Part shown: piece after piece, positions 1-10,047 of the stretch
How positions within the stretch are numbered: the stretch's first letter is position 1
Layout: each line of letters opens with the position of its first letter
Source of the DNA: Macrotis lagotis
Taxonomy: Eukaryota > Chordata > Mammalia > Peramelemorphia > Peramelidae
Assembly: GCF_037893015.1 (NCBI RefSeq)
Contig: NC_133658.1
Coordinates: forward strand, 18,286,268-18,350,267
Length of the DNA stretch: 64,000 nt
Direction of reading: 5' to 3'
The notes under the pieces: generated by a model
Database searches by the model: none
What the model saw: the letters and a program-made list of their open reading frames with translations, nothing else
Told to the model about the DNA's origin: nothing
Position numbers and translations under genes: made by a program

Positions 1-360
1 CAATCACCATAGTTTACATAATTACAACTTTGAATAAGGAAACTTTGAATCCAAGAGGACTTCAGGGTATTCATTATTCTCAGTAAGTGAAGACACTTTG
101 CTATCTCCAAAACATTTTGAGAGTATGACTTCTGAATCTGTGATGAAATGGGACCTCCCAAGGCCTCATTTCTTCTACTCATAATTGGACGACTGTGATT
201 TTGAACCTGAATATACTTAATGTCTTCCAAAGTTCTACTTAGGTTGTAAGTTATTCCTTGAAACTTTTGCTGATTCTCTTAGTTGTGAATTTTTTTCCCA
301 CAGCACAAGTCACTTTGCTTTTAGTCTTTCATATAGTTTATATTCCCTAATCAAAATATT
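1..360. other. Unassigned AT-rich sequence
   Basis: I recognise no gene, RNA or repeat here; reading frames are short and broken on both strands. Confidence 0.4.
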
Positions 361-456
361 AACTTCTTAAGGGCAGGAGGTGTTAAATTTGGATTTTTCT
401 TTTCCCCAAACCTATCATTACTTCATTGCACATGGTGGGAATTCAATAAATGTTTG
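361..456 (+). mobile_element. LINE 3' tail (CR1/L2/L3 type)
   Basis: The order 'aacttcttaagggcagg' ... 'cacatggtgggaattcaataaatgtttgt' in two parts is the usual 3' end of L2/L3-type LINEs (gagggcagg box, then a box like aataaatgtttgt). Old and diverged. Confidence 0.6.
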
Positions 457-670
457 TCCTAATTTGTTTTTTTTTTATTTTTTATTTTGCTTAATATCTT
501 CAAAACAGAAGATGGTGTTTTAGGCTAAGAATACAACCCCTCCCTCAATCCACCCCAAATAGTTTCTATCTTAATGGAGTTTACACTCTACTGACAGAAA
601 TCAAACTCAATCAAGGCTAACCAAACTCTTGGATATACAGACTCTATACTCTATCACTATCTATATAGAG

Positions 671-780
671 AGTACCTGTGTGGACACTAGTGATACAAAG
701 ACAAAAAAAATGAAAAGATGAAGGTGTCCTCAAGGAACTCATTCTATTGAGGGGATGTAGTGTGTTCACAAAATAATGAG
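671..780 (-). mobile_element. LINE-X 3' region fragment
   Basis: Contains gatacaaagacaaaa and tgtcctcaaggaactcattc, a module that recurs near the 3' end (antisense) of every LINE-X copy here, for example 25402-25565, 38577-38705 and 63188-63335. It may be the same insertion as 1600-2370, later interrupted. Confidence 0.5.
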
Positions 781-804
781 AACTCATACTTCACCTGAGC
801 TGAT

Positions 805-956
805 TTTTCTCTCTGATTGTTGGACTGGAGAGGAGAACAAAAAAATATAATGCTCTTCCCTCAGCCTTCCTTTATAGAGAGCTCCAAATACTTAGCCATC
901 TCTTCATTTGTCACCAGCTATTCTGTCTAGTTTTGACTCCATCAATCTTAAGGTCC
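805..956 (+). repeat. Local direct repeat, copy 1
   Basis: Shares an ordered series of words with 1053-1186: tctctgattg, gaacaaaaa, cttcttttatagag (cctttatagagag here), 'cta...' for the tctgtctagttt/tgcttggttt part, and cttaaggtc/cctaaagtc. About 140 bp is repeated in direct orientation about 250 bp apart. Confidence 0.55.
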
Positions 957-1052
957 AACAAGGATAAATTCATGACCAGAAAAATATCATGAAACTCATC
1001 ATTGTGGAAATGGAGTCATCTTTGCTATGATAAGCCTCATAGCCTCACAATT

Positions 1053-1186
1053 CTATTTCTCTGATTGGAGAGTTGAACAAAAATCCCCTCTTGAAAGAAC
1101 CTTCTTTTATAGAGGGCCCTAAATGCCAACTATTTCTTTATTTGCCCCTGGCTACTTTGCTTGGTTTCACTATCTTCCTAAAGTCT
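1053..1186 (+). repeat. Local direct repeat, copy 2
   Basis: Partner of 805-956. The two copies are diverged by eye roughly 25 percent with small indels, so the duplication is old, or both are copies of an unlisted dispersed repeat. Confidence 0.55.
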
Positions 1187-1220
1187 TTGTACCTGGTACC
1201 CTTTGGCATCCCTCCCCTCT

Positions 1221-1320
1221 TTTATGTATTATGTTCCCTTATTAAACAGTAAGCTCCTTGAGGGCAAAGACTGCATTTCATTTTCTTATTAATATCCCCA
1301 GACACAGTGCTTATTCAAAT
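1221..1320 (+). mobile_element. LINE 3' tail (CR1/L2/L3 type)
   Basis: Contains taagctccttgagggcaaag and atccccagacacagtgctta, the ordered boxes of an L2/L3 3' end. Confidence 0.7.
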
Positions 1321-1371
1321 TTTTTTATTATTTTTTTGTAGAACATTTATGCAGAACATTAAAAAAATGTC

Positions 1372-1599
1372 ATTCAGTTGTCTTCATGACTCCATTTGGG
1401 GTTTTCTTGGCAAAGATATTGGAGTGGTTTGTCGTTTCCTTCTCTACCTCATTTTACAACTGAGGGAACTGAAAGAAACAGGGTTAAGCGACTTGCTCAT
1501 TATCACACAGTTATCAAGTCTCCAGGTTCCTGTTTGAACTCAGAAAGAAACATCTTCCTAATTCTAGGGTCAGCACCCTATCCACTGTGCCACCTAGCT
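1372..1599 (-). mobile_element. SINE-B
   Basis: Read on the minus strand it starts with the tRNA-like head (plus-strand end ccactgtgccacctagct at 1582-1599), passes the CORE-like middle and ends in the tail whose plus-strand form is ggggttttcttggcaaagat. Nearly full length. Confidence 0.85.
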
Positions 1600-2370
1600 T
1601 GGACATATTTATATAGAAGTATATCTTCATAGAGAAGTGTTATAGAAAGTTAGTTATATAGAAATACTAGATTCAATTTGGGGAGGGAACACACGAGCAG
1701 CTGGGGCCTCAGGAAAAGCCTTCATGTAGGAGGTGGTACTTGGACAATGACTAGACAAATGTTAGGGGTTTTAAGAGGCAGAAATAAGGCAGACTGATGA
1801 CAGACTTTCCAAAAGGTATAGAGACAGGGGAAGAAGTGGTGAGTCAGGGAACAGCTGAAGAGAATGCACAGTAAGCTCAGGCCAGCATGGGGCCACATCA
1901 GAGCACAAAGAACTGGAAATACTGAGCTGAGTTTTATCATTATCCTAAAGGAAATATGGAGTCATTGATATTTCTTGAGTGAGGGATTGATGATATGATC
2001 AGATGTGTGTTAGGGAGATTATTTTGGCATCTTGTGGAGGATGGATTGGAATGGGGCTAAGTTCTGGACTTGGCTGTTGGTCATGTGGGTGAAGAGGGGA
2101 TATATAAGAGAAAGGCCTTGAAGGTAGAATTTACAAAATTAGGCAACTGATCTTGTCTGGGAAAGGAGTTAAGGGGAGAAAGAGCAGAGGATAACTTTGA
2201 AGCTGCCTCGGTCACCACTGTAAGAAGGAATGTGATACCCTCAAAGAGAGGTGAGTTTTGAGGGAAGAATTGCTAATTGAGTTGGAGACATCTATGGATC
2301 TTCCAAGCAGGGACCTGGGGGACAGTTGATTAAAATGGGACTGAAGTTTAGGAAAGACAGGTTCTTTTGG
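1600..2370 (-). mobile_element. LINE-X 3' third
   Basis: On the plus strand the antisense LINE-X words appear in order: aggaaaagccttcatgtagg, gaggatggattggaatgggg, ttaggcaactgat, gatgtc-like steps and ggactgaagtttagg. The same order occurs at 10870-11800 and 39558-39895. The reading frame is destroyed. Confidence 0.7.
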
Positions 2371-2441
2371 CCTCAGTTTCCTTATTTGTAAAATTATTTT
2401 CTTGGACTGAATGATTATTCCCTAGCTGTTGATTGTATGAG
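2371..2441 (+). mobile_element. MIR-F tail fragment
   Basis: Has cctcagtttccttatttgta followed by a diverged 'ggactgaatga' tail, the typical MIR-like CORE-to-tail transition. Confidence 0.5.
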
Positions 2442-2900
2442 TTTTGTAACAAGAGGCAGCATTTCCTTGTGGTTCTGGGCAGCGCACATGCCTTCCGTGT
2501 TTATCCCTTTAAGGAATTTTCCTCTTTGTCCCAGTAGCCAGTGAATCAGCAAGTTATACTTGATGAATTAACGTTTTCTCCATCAGCCAACCGAGTGCAG
2601 AGTCCTTTCATCTTTGTTTTTAATGGAATAATGTCGCTGCCTGTAAAGTGAGACAGTGTGACCGGCGATTTGTACAAGACTGAATCCAGGGCTGTCAGCT
2701 CCAGGATGGATTAGGCCAGGTGCATGGGAGGCCTTCGCCTCCATGGTCCCCCATGAATGATGGGCCTTTCAAAGGGAACTGACCACTTTAATGTGGAAAT
2801 TTCAACAGTGAATCCACACTTCCTTACTTCAGTCTACCCCCCTCCAAACTGTTCCAAAAAACAGAGCCTCAATGTGCAGTAAAGAGAGAGGGGGAATTAA
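2442..2900. other. Repeat-free block, candidate conserved non-coding sequence
   Basis: No recognisable repeat. It retains several CpGs (accggcgatttg, aatgtcgctgcc, ttcgcctcc) and balanced base composition, unlike the AT-rich transposon debris on both sides. It also holds a homeodomain-like gatgaattaacg. No long open frame. Conservation is an inference only. Confidence 0.25.
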
Positions 2901-2925
2901 GGGGGATCCGTTAAGGATTCCACCT

Positions 2926-3085
2926 TGGTCCCACCTTACTGGCTGGTTGACCATGGGAGAGTAACTTAACTTCAATTGTCTCATCTTTAAACTGGGTGTG
3001 ATATTTGTCCTACCTAACTCATGGGTCTCATCTTAGGAGAATGCTTTATGAATACCAAAGTACCTCCAGAAATGGGAGTTATTTT
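2926..3085 (+). mobile_element. SINE-D (MIR/MAR1-like)
   Basis: Contains agagtaacttaacttcaatt, tgtctcatctttaaactggg, then a worn tail 'gaatgctttatgaatacc' and gggagttatt. Confidence 0.55.
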
Positions 3086-3147
3086 ATAATCAAAGAGGAC
3101 ATTTCCTGAAGATTAGTGAATTTTTATTTCTGCCTCAGCACTCAATA

Positions 3148-3254
3148 GACATGTTACTTTTCTTCTTCTCTTTCTCCTCCTCCTCCTTCTCCTCCTTCTC
3201 CTTTTCCTTCTCCTCCTCCTTCTCCCCCTCCTCCTCCTCCTCCAACTCCCTCTC

Positions 3255-3286
<32 letters not shown>

Positions 3287-3322
3287 TCTTCCTCTTCCTC
3301 CTTCTCCTTCTTTCTTCTTCAG
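3148..3322 (+). repeat. Polypyrimidine (TCC/CTT)n tract
   Basis: About 170 bp of almost pure C/T with tcctcctcc blocks and a C8 run. Open frames here (S/F-rich on plus, E/K-rich on minus) are products of the repeat, not genes. Confidence 0.95.
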
Positions 3323-3344
3323 GGAATCTTATATCTTTCACCAC

Positions 3345-3510
3345 TTTGTATGGACTCAACAAATATTCATTAAATGTATGAATGAAGGGATGGAGCTACT
3401 TATGAGGTGCTTGCTTAAGTGCTAATTAGGACAGTGCTAGGCATTAGTAGGTATCAGATATCCAATACAAGGAATGAATGAAGTCTTCCTCTCTAGGAGT
3501 TTAAATGAAT
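3345..3510 (-). mobile_element. LINE tail fragments, including LINE-X 3' module
   Basis: 3348-3386 resembles an L2 end (caacaaatattcattaaatg, plus strand). 3387-3510 resembles the LINE-X 3' module in antisense (gcttgcttaagtgctaatta, gacagtgctaggcatt, cttcctctctaggagttt). Confidence 0.4.
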
Positions 3511-3674
3511 GAATGTATGAAATACGTACTTGGAGGAAATAATTCCTAGTTCTGGCTTTGACTTTGAGTGTTAATGTGGGAATGGTCCATGTGAAACTGC
3601 CTGCTTCACAACTTTGCCTGTGGTCAGTCTTCCTGAGAGCTAGAAAAATACCATATTATGGTTAAACCTGATTT

Positions 3675-3766
3675 ATGTGCTCTATCTCTGTCTCTCTCTG
3701 CTTCTACATCTCCATCTGGATATCTATATCATATATCATATCTATATCATCTCTGTATATATATAT

Positions 3767-3799
<33 letters not shown>

Positions 3800-4145
3800 C
3801 ATGTGTTGTGTCTATTTCTCTCAGTCTCTCTCAGAATCAATCTCTGTCTCTCCATTTTCATGGGGATATATTTATATCTATAGCACCTGCATATACAAAC
3901 AAATATATATTTCTCTCTCTTCTGATATACCTATATTTCTATGGGTGTGTGTATACCCATATAGAAATGTGACTAATGATATATGTATTTAGATAAAGAT
4001 ATAGGCATAGCTATAGATATGGTTACATCCATATAAATATAGATAATGGCAGATATATATTTCAATATAGATATGAATATAGACATCCCCATATAGATGT
4101 TGATATAGATATAGCTATAATATAGACATAGACAGAGAAAGAGAC
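3675..4145. repeat. Low-complexity (TA)n / (TCTCTG)n / (ATAGAT)n array
   Basis: A CT-rich start, a pure (TA)n core near 3755-3785, a short (GA)n and then about 250 bp of loose atatagat hexamers. No gene. Confidence 0.9.
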
Positions 4146-5084
4146 AGTTGAATGAGGCAAAAGAAAATATTCTTGAGGCTGGCATATTTTGATTATTGGT
4201 TTAGGAACATCCAATATGAAACCTATATATGAGTACCTTGGTAGAGTATCCCAGACATTCTTCCCTATCTAATGCAACGAACATGAAGATTTAAGTGCAA
4301 TTTTTTTTATGAAAAACATATTCAAGAACTTCCAGTTAAAAACATTGCTCAATGTGATTAAAAGTGACTATCGGTACAAATGGATTAAAGTAGAGGAAAA
4401 CAGCCCAAGAGGAGCTTAAAAACAGTTTTAAAGGCAGTTCTCTAGGGTCCCCAGATCTCTTCTGCAGATTCCTTTCACTGGCTTTGTAGACTCTGATCTA
4501 GGCACCTGCCCAACCCCCTGGGCCCATGCTCTATGGCATTGTGGCTCATGACAGCCTTAGTTGATGTTGGGGCAGTGTAGGGTCTAAGTCAGCTGCCCCA
4601 GTTCCACTACTGTTCTGGTTTTCAACACTGAATCACCAACTCTGGGGATTTTGTATTCTCATATGGGGCTGAATAAATTTAGAGCCAGAGAAAATCAATG
4701 TTGATAAGTAGTCCATTTGTGATCCAAGTGGAGTAAAGAGGGGGTGATCTTAAGAATAAGTTAGTTTATCCTGTTCCCTTCATATTTCCTCTGAGCAGCT
4801 CATACAAGTATGGAAGGAACAATGATGAGGGTGTCTCATATCAGATTCTCTACAGTCTGGACCGTGCCAATGATAAGTTTCTGAGCTCCCCATGCTTTTT
4901 TCTCCTAAAAGGATAAACTGGGATGGGGGGCACTGGGTGAGCTGGGATGAGGAAGAATCATCACACCTGTGGTCACCCCGTTTACAAAGTTCCTCCACAG
5001 TTTTCTGACTCATGAACCCTGTCTGTTTTTTATACTGAAAGGACGGACCAAAGACCAAAGAATCCAAGAAAGACAGATCCAGAG
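4146..5084. other. Unassigned sequence
   Basis: No repeat or gene recognised. The 108-codon minus frame at 4780-5106 shows no domain I know and runs into a MIR fragment at its start, so I do not call it. Confidence 0.4.
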
Positions 5085-5165
5085 CTAGTAAGGTCACCCT
5101 TCCCATTTAATAGATGAAGAAACTGAGGTCCAGTATCTTATCCATCATGTCATAAGTAGCATCTC
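5085..5165 (-). mobile_element. MIR fragment
   Basis: Plus-strand tagatgaagaaactgaggtc and catgtcataagtagc are the antisense of a MIR CORE. Confidence 0.6.
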
Positions 5166-5301
5166 TAGTTCTTTAGATAATTCAAAGGTACCATGATAGA
5201 CTTTAAGCTATCTATTGTCTCTTATTTATAATGCATGATCAGCTTAACTCTTTCCCCATTTGTACATGATTTGGAGACCCTGGCCTCAGAAGGAGGCATT
5301 T

Positions 5302-5535
5302 TGATGGTATAGTAGAAAGAATGTAGGATTTGCAATCTGAAAGACCTGAATTCAAATCCTGCCTCAGACCCTTATTATTTGTGTGATCCTGAGCAAGTCA
5401 TGTAATCTTTCTGCCTCATTTCCTCATCTCTAACTGTACCTACCATCTAGCATCATGAGGATCAAGTGAGATAATATTTGTAAAATGCTTTGCAAGCTAC
5501 AAAAAACAATATAAATGGCAGTTACTGTAATTACA
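5302..5535 (+). mobile_element. SINE-D, near full length
   Basis: Ordered parts are visible: head tagtagaaagaatgtaggat, B-box region gaattcaaatcctgcctcag, gtgatcctgagcaagtcatg, CORE, then gagataatatttgtaaaatg, ctttgcaagc and aatggcagttact. This is the clearest SINE-D copy in the window. Confidence 0.85.
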
Positions 5536-5559
5536 ATTCTATCAAAGAAATTTGCAAGC

Positions 5560-5800
5560 CCTGTAACAAATTCTTTCATTCCTCATGATCTCCTGCCTGT
5601 GGGTTTGTTGTGATTGGCTTTTGTTTTGCACCTGCTTGTGTTCATGAAAAATGTCTTCAGGAAATGAAATTGTAAACACAGCAGCGTGTAATCATACTAA
5701 GGGACTTTTGTTGAAATACAAGATGTTTCTAAATGAAGAACTGGAATGTTGACTTGCCAGGAAATAGAATTCTAATTAATTGGAAGCCAAGTTCTGTTGT
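5560..5800. other. Repeat-free block, candidate conserved non-coding sequence
   Basis: Unique-looking, with words such as cacagcagcgtgtaatcat and a homeodomain-like ctaattaattgg. Flanked on both sides by SINEs. Function not shown by the sequence. Confidence 0.25.
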
Positions 5801-5837
5801 TGTGATTTTTTTTTCAGTAGTACAGAGACATCATTAA

Positions 5838-5967
5838 TTCAGTATAGTAGTAGTTCACTGCCCCTGGAATCAGAGGATCTGAGTTCAAATCAAAGTTCTA
5901 GGGACCTTAGACAAGTCACTTAAGTCACTCAAAGCTCAGTTTCTTCATCTATAAAAATGAGAGCATA
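5838..5967 (+). mobile_element. MIR-like SINE
   Basis: Has gatctgagttcaaatcaaag (B-box region), gacaagtcacttaagtcact and tttcttcatctataaaaatg. Its MIR-F-type tail (gatgaccttgaaggtcatct) appears to resume at 6027, after the tiny SINE at 5968. Confidence 0.6.
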
Positions 5968-6014
5968 GGGGCAGCTAGGTGGCGCAGTGGACAGAGCACT
6001 AAAGCTAAAAAAAA
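5968..6014 (+). mobile_element. Tiny SINE: head joined to A-run
   Basis: The head ggggcagctaggtggcgcag with A-box, followed after 36 bp by 'aaagct' and an A9 run. B box, CORE and normal tail are missing, so it is an internally deleted SINE-A-like copy sitting inside the MIR at 5838-6060. Confidence 0.6.
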
Positions 6015-6063
6015 AGAAATTGGAAGGATGACCTTGAAGGTCATCTAGTACTATGCTTTCCTT

Positions 6064-6205
6064 TTTTTGAGGTTTTTGCAAGGCAAATGGGGTTAAGTGG
6101 CTTGCCGAAGACCACACAGCTAGTTCATTATTAAGTGTCTGAGACCAGATTTGAACCCAGGTACTCCTGACTCCAGGGCTTTATCCACTATGTCATTCTT
6201 CCAAT
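6064..6205 (-). mobile_element. SINE-A
   Basis: Plus-strand order: gtttttgcaaggcaaatggg, agtggcttgccgaagaccac, gatttgaacccaggtactcc, tttatccactatgtc. The head is worn. Confidence 0.85.
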
Positions 6206-6419
6206 TTCATAATCATTATCTGATCTCTAATTTCTGGGCCAACTCAAAACAGTCACTTTAACTCAGTGTTTTTTCACTAGAGTAATTCAATAAAAATTTA
6301 TTCAGTAAAAACTTCAATAAAAATGTAATTCCCTACTCTGCAAAGACTTGTAGACATGTATCTTAAAAGCACTAGGCTTTTAAACCTAGTATATTAAAAT
6401 GGAAACAATTGGATTTTAA

Positions 6420-6590
6420 ATACCACATCCCAGCATTCCCTGAGATCAACTTAGAAGAAGCCCTGAGAGCTTCTTCTGAACCTGAGTGTGACCAGCAAAG
6501 GAGAACTGAGGGCAGAAGTTGAAATATCAGGAAACTTGAAGAGAAGTGATCTCTCCATGGTGGAGTTTTGTGATGGAGAAAGGGATCCCA
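6420..6590 (+). repeat. Direct repeat flanking a LINE relic, copy 1
   Basis: Shares with 6972-7130 the ordered words cagcattccctgaga, 'aaggagaa', gaaatatcaggaa, gagaagtgatctctccatgg and gtgatgga(g)gaaagg. Start-to-start spacing is about 552 bp. Confidence 0.75.
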
Positions 6591-6644
6591 AGTGGCATCC
6601 TCAGATGAGCTGGGCCAACATTTCAGGCTGTGGGGACTGGAGGT

Positions 6645-6971
6645 AGAGGCCAGCTAGAAAGACAGAGTTGGAAGTCTTGTATGTGAGTACCAGCAAGTAG
6701 AGAGTGTCTAGGGGAGGAATATGGGAGAAGACTGGAGAGTCAGCAAAGTTTGAACCATAGAGAAGAAATGGGAGTTCATGGAAAGTGATGTAGACAAGAT
6801 GTAATAGAGACCTGAAAATAGTGGGGACTGAGTATATGGGAAGAAGAGGACATTTGTGAGAAATGCTATGGAGACAAAAACAAGAAGACTTGGCAACCCA
6901 GAAGACGCGCTGAACGATATGATTGCTAGGAAGGAAATTAAGATTGAGACATCATGGGATCGGTATGGCAA
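6645..6971 (-). mobile_element. LINE-X relic between direct repeats
   Basis: Antisense LINE-X words are present though worn and shortened: ggaagaagaggacatttgtg, gagaaatgctatggagac, agacttggcaac. It lies exactly between the two 160-bp direct repeats. Confidence 0.55.
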
Positions 6972-7130
6972 AGACCACATCTCAGCATTCCCTGAGAATG
7001 CTGCATAAGAAGTAGTGAGAGAGGGACCAAAAAAGGAGAAGTGAAAGTAGAAGAAGAAATATCAGGAACCTTACAGAGAAGTGATCTCTCCATGGTAGAG
7101 TTTGTGATGGAGGAAAGGATTCTGGAAAAC
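6972..7130 (+). repeat. Direct repeat flanking a LINE relic, copy 2
   Basis: Partner of 6420-6590; the longest exact shared word is gagaagtgatctctccatgg. Confidence 0.75.
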
Positions 7131-7287
7131 TCTCAAAAAGATGATGTGTAGTGTAATGGAGCCCAAGACTGGAATGAATATTGATAACCTTGGGGTCAAA
7201 TGAAGAAATCAGAGGAGTGTAGGTTGCTTTTAGTGAATTATAGGGTTGGAAGAGGCCTTAGCAACATAACTATCAAAAATGGTTTAA

Positions 7288-7450
7288 ATTGGGCCACCTA
7301 GGTGGTGCAGTGGATAGAGCACCAGCCCAGAGTCAGGAGGACCGGAGTTCAAATCTAGCCTTGGACATATAATAATGATTTAGCTGTGTGACTTTGGGCA
7401 AATCACTTAACCCCATTGCCTTGCAAAAAAAGAAAAACCAAAAAGAAAAG
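7288..7450 (+). mobile_element. SINE-A
   Basis: Head caccta ggtggtgcagtgg with A box, ggagttcaaatctagccttg B-box region, tail cattgccttgcaaaaaaaga. Flanks 'aaaatggtttaaatt' and 'aaaaggttaagattt' look like a worn target-site duplication. Confidence 0.9.
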
Positions 7451-7462
7451 GTTAAGATTTAG

Positions 7463-7501
7463 CTTTGATGTTTGAAGAGAGAAATCTAAGTTATCCTTTC
7501 T
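7463..7501 (+). repeat. 39-bp direct repeat, left copy
   Basis: Begins ctttgatgtttgaagagaga and ends ttatcctttct. It differs from 9385-9423 at one base of 39, although most other repeat pairs in the window are 15-30 percent diverged. Confidence 0.9.
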
Positions 7502-8199
7502 CTGGGATACCTTATTTATTCCCTATTGATGCCGGATGGATGAAGCAACTCTTACTATAATAATGATACCATGCTATACTCCTATCGCCCTCTCTGTCTT
7601 TAAAAAGCACTTTTATCTCATTTGATTATCACATAACAGTAACCCCACAAGGAAGCAAATCTTTCATATAGGAAAACTATTATTTGTATTGGACTGAGGG
7701 CAGCCTAGGGCTGCTCTGAATTGCACATAGACTCTGGGATATAATTATTACCCCTAACTGCTATGAAGTCTCATTTTTGGAGCCTTAGGATTAACTTGAT
7801 TTTGAAATAGGCTAATAAAGAGGAAGACCACAGAACGGTCCTCGGACCTCTGCCTGCGGGGGCTGTATGGCTTCTGTTACAGGCAGAATAACAAAAAATG
7901 AGGGAGCGTTCTGAGGGTGAGGTTAAAGATGCAGTTTGTGATGCAGAGACCAGAACTCATAGTCCTTTGGTTGTTTCTCTGTCTAAGATCTCAGGTAGCT
8001 TGGAGCACCTCCCAATACTCGAGACTTCCCAAGGGGCACACATAATGCAGAGAGATACAGAGATATGAATTCAAAAGCAAAGTCCTTCAAATAACCAGAC
8101 TCCCTAGAACCACAATCCAATCAATAGCTCAATTTTCCTTAAGAATTAGCCTTTAAATTAAAAAAAAAAATGTTTTCTATTTAAATTGCATTATTTTTC
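7502..8199. other. Unassigned part of the 1.88-kb flanked block
   Basis: No gene recognised. Several CpGs (ggtcctcggacctc, cctgcgggggc, gggagcgttctg, atactcgagac) suggest it is younger or less methylation-decayed than its surroundings. Confidence 0.35.
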
Positions 8200-8860
8200 C
8201 ATTTTATTTAATTTCTAGGTAGTCCCACCCCTGGATAAGGGGGCTTGGGGCAGTTCTTGAAGGACAGCCCTTGTTGCAGGATAGGAACATGGAGGGAGAT
8301 AGGACTTGTGACTGAATGGAAGGTTGGTTAACATGCTATGTACCTGCTGAGGGAGTTACCAACCCAGGATGCAGGATGCAGGGAACCATGGGTATAGGGA
8401 GTGTTGAGCTCAGTTGAAGACAAATTTTGTAAGGCTTTTGTTTGCATTGTTAAGGGAAACTGCATTCTTCCTTTATCATCTTATTTGGGCCAAGGCCTGA
8501 GGACCTGACCTTCAATCTGATCTGGATTGCGTTCTCTTTTCGTCAAGGGCAGCCAGGGGCACAGGTGCTGGAAACACTAAGATCACCTATAAGAGACCCC
8601 TCCTCAAAAGGCAAAATCTCCAATGTGGAACGTGGGACGCTCCCAGGTCGCCACCCCTCCCATGGATCCTGGGGGGGGGGAGAATTTAAGGAGATTTAGG
8701 GATGGGGCTGCATCTCTCTTTTACTTTTCTATCACTTTCTTTTGTGCTATTCTTTGAATAAATCTCTCTTTCCTTTCCATACCTGCATTCCCCCGGCTCA
8801 AGGGAGGCTCTGCACAGGCCATAATGGAATTCAAGTGGGAACATTTTCAGGCATTCTTGG
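8200..8860 (+). mobile_element. Possible solitary LTR-like sequence
   Basis: A GC-richer block with a TATA-like ctataagagacc near 8587 and tttgaataaatctctctttc (AATAAA) near 8752-8771. That TATA-to-polyA spacing of about 165 bp is usual for an LTR R region. No gag, pol or env frames are nearby and I could not fix TG...CA ends, so the class is uncertain. Confidence 0.4.
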
Positions 8861-8888
8861 GAGGGACATGTGGATAAGAACCTACTGA

Positions 8889-9020
8889 GGAAGAGATAGA
8901 TAGATTGAGAGACAGAGAGACAGAGAAACATAGAGAGAGAGAGACAGAGAAAGAGAGAAAGAGACAGAGACAAAGACAGAGATAGAGAGAGAGGAGACAG
9001 AGACAAAGAGAGCCAGAGAC

Positions 9021-9088
<68 letters not shown>
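8889..9088 (+). repeat. (GA)n with degenerate (GACAGA)n
   Basis: About 135 bp of degenerate GACAGA units, then about 64 bp of pure GA ending at 9088. Open frames across it are artefacts. Confidence 0.97.
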
Positions 9089-9089
<1 letters not shown>

Positions 9090-9200
9090 AGGGGAAGTCT
9101 TCTCCTATCAGTATCTAGAATTGCAGACCCTGGAGATCAAGAATATGATAGGTTTGGTTCCCATAATGTCTATCTCTTAGAGGAGTTTCATTCACCATTC

Positions 9201-9205
<5 letters not shown>

Positions 9206-9262
<57 letters not shown>

Positions 9263-9376
9263 TGTCTTTGTGTCTCTGTGTGTATCTCTCTGTGTCTCTA
9301 TGTCTCTGTCTCTCTGTCTGTCTGTCTGTCTCTGTCTGTCTCTGTCTATCTCTCCTTCCTTCTCTCCCCATCTCCC
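9206..9376 (+). repeat. (CT)n with degenerate (TCTGTC)n
   Basis: About 54 bp of pure CT, then degenerate TCTGTC. It is the mirror partner, on the same strand, of the (GA)n tract 118 bp upstream. Confidence 0.97.
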
Positions 9377-9384
9377 AGTTTGAA

Positions 9385-9423
9385 CTTTGATGTTTGAAGA
9401 GAGAAATCTAAGTTATCCCTTCT
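9385..9423 (+). repeat. 39-bp direct repeat, right copy
   Basis: Same as 7463-7501 with one t-to-c change (ttatcccttct). Marks the right edge of the 1.88-kb block. Confidence 0.9.
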
Positions 9424-10047
9424 TTCTTATGTACCCTTCCTCTGTGAAGGTCTCTTGTTTTTCCATTTGTGTCTATCCTAGAATATTCTAACTGTAGAAT
9501 TCCATTTGCTACTCCACTTGGAAAGAAGAATGAAGTCACAAGTCGCTCCTTTTGATGGTCTTTTGCCTACCTGGGAGAATCCCTTGAAGGGATTGCTAAC
9601 CTAGTTAATGTAAACAAAGCACTATCTGGCAAGCTAAAGGCTAATTCCCACATTAAGAGTGATTGGGGAAGCAGCTTTTCTTCTGATACCAGATGCATGA
9701 CCTAGATCAGACATATTTGAGAGGTGACAGATAATTATAATTTGAGTCCAATAGCCCTTTAGGTTCCTCCAGTGGAGGAACCATTGCCCAACCTTAGTTC
9801 ACCAAAACCTTGACTGTCTCTACCCAGCTATTTGGCTGGTCCTTCTCTTACTCTGCAAAAGTGGGCCAGACCTCAGATCATATTTACCCATACTACTCCC
9901 CAGCTAGGGGGTTTCAGCATTCCTCTGTCCCCATATATCCTATATCTGATATTTCAATTTATTTTTAAAAATCAAATAATTCCATTAATAAAAATTTATT
10001 TTCTTTCACTCCTTCCACATGGAAAAAAGTGAAATCCTTGTAACAAA
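9424..10047. other. Repeat-poor block, candidate conserved non-coding sequence at 9530-9740
   Basis: Contains a forkhead-like tgtaaacaaagc, aaggctaattcccac and cacaagtcgctcc. 9950-10040 is AT-rich and may be the end of an unlisted repeat. No gene. Confidence 0.25.

Noticed and set aside
6016..6208. Inverted words gaaattggaag and cttccaatttc around a SINE-A
   Set aside because: Looks like a foldback element, but the arms are 11 bp only and the content is explained by a MIR tail and a SINE-A.
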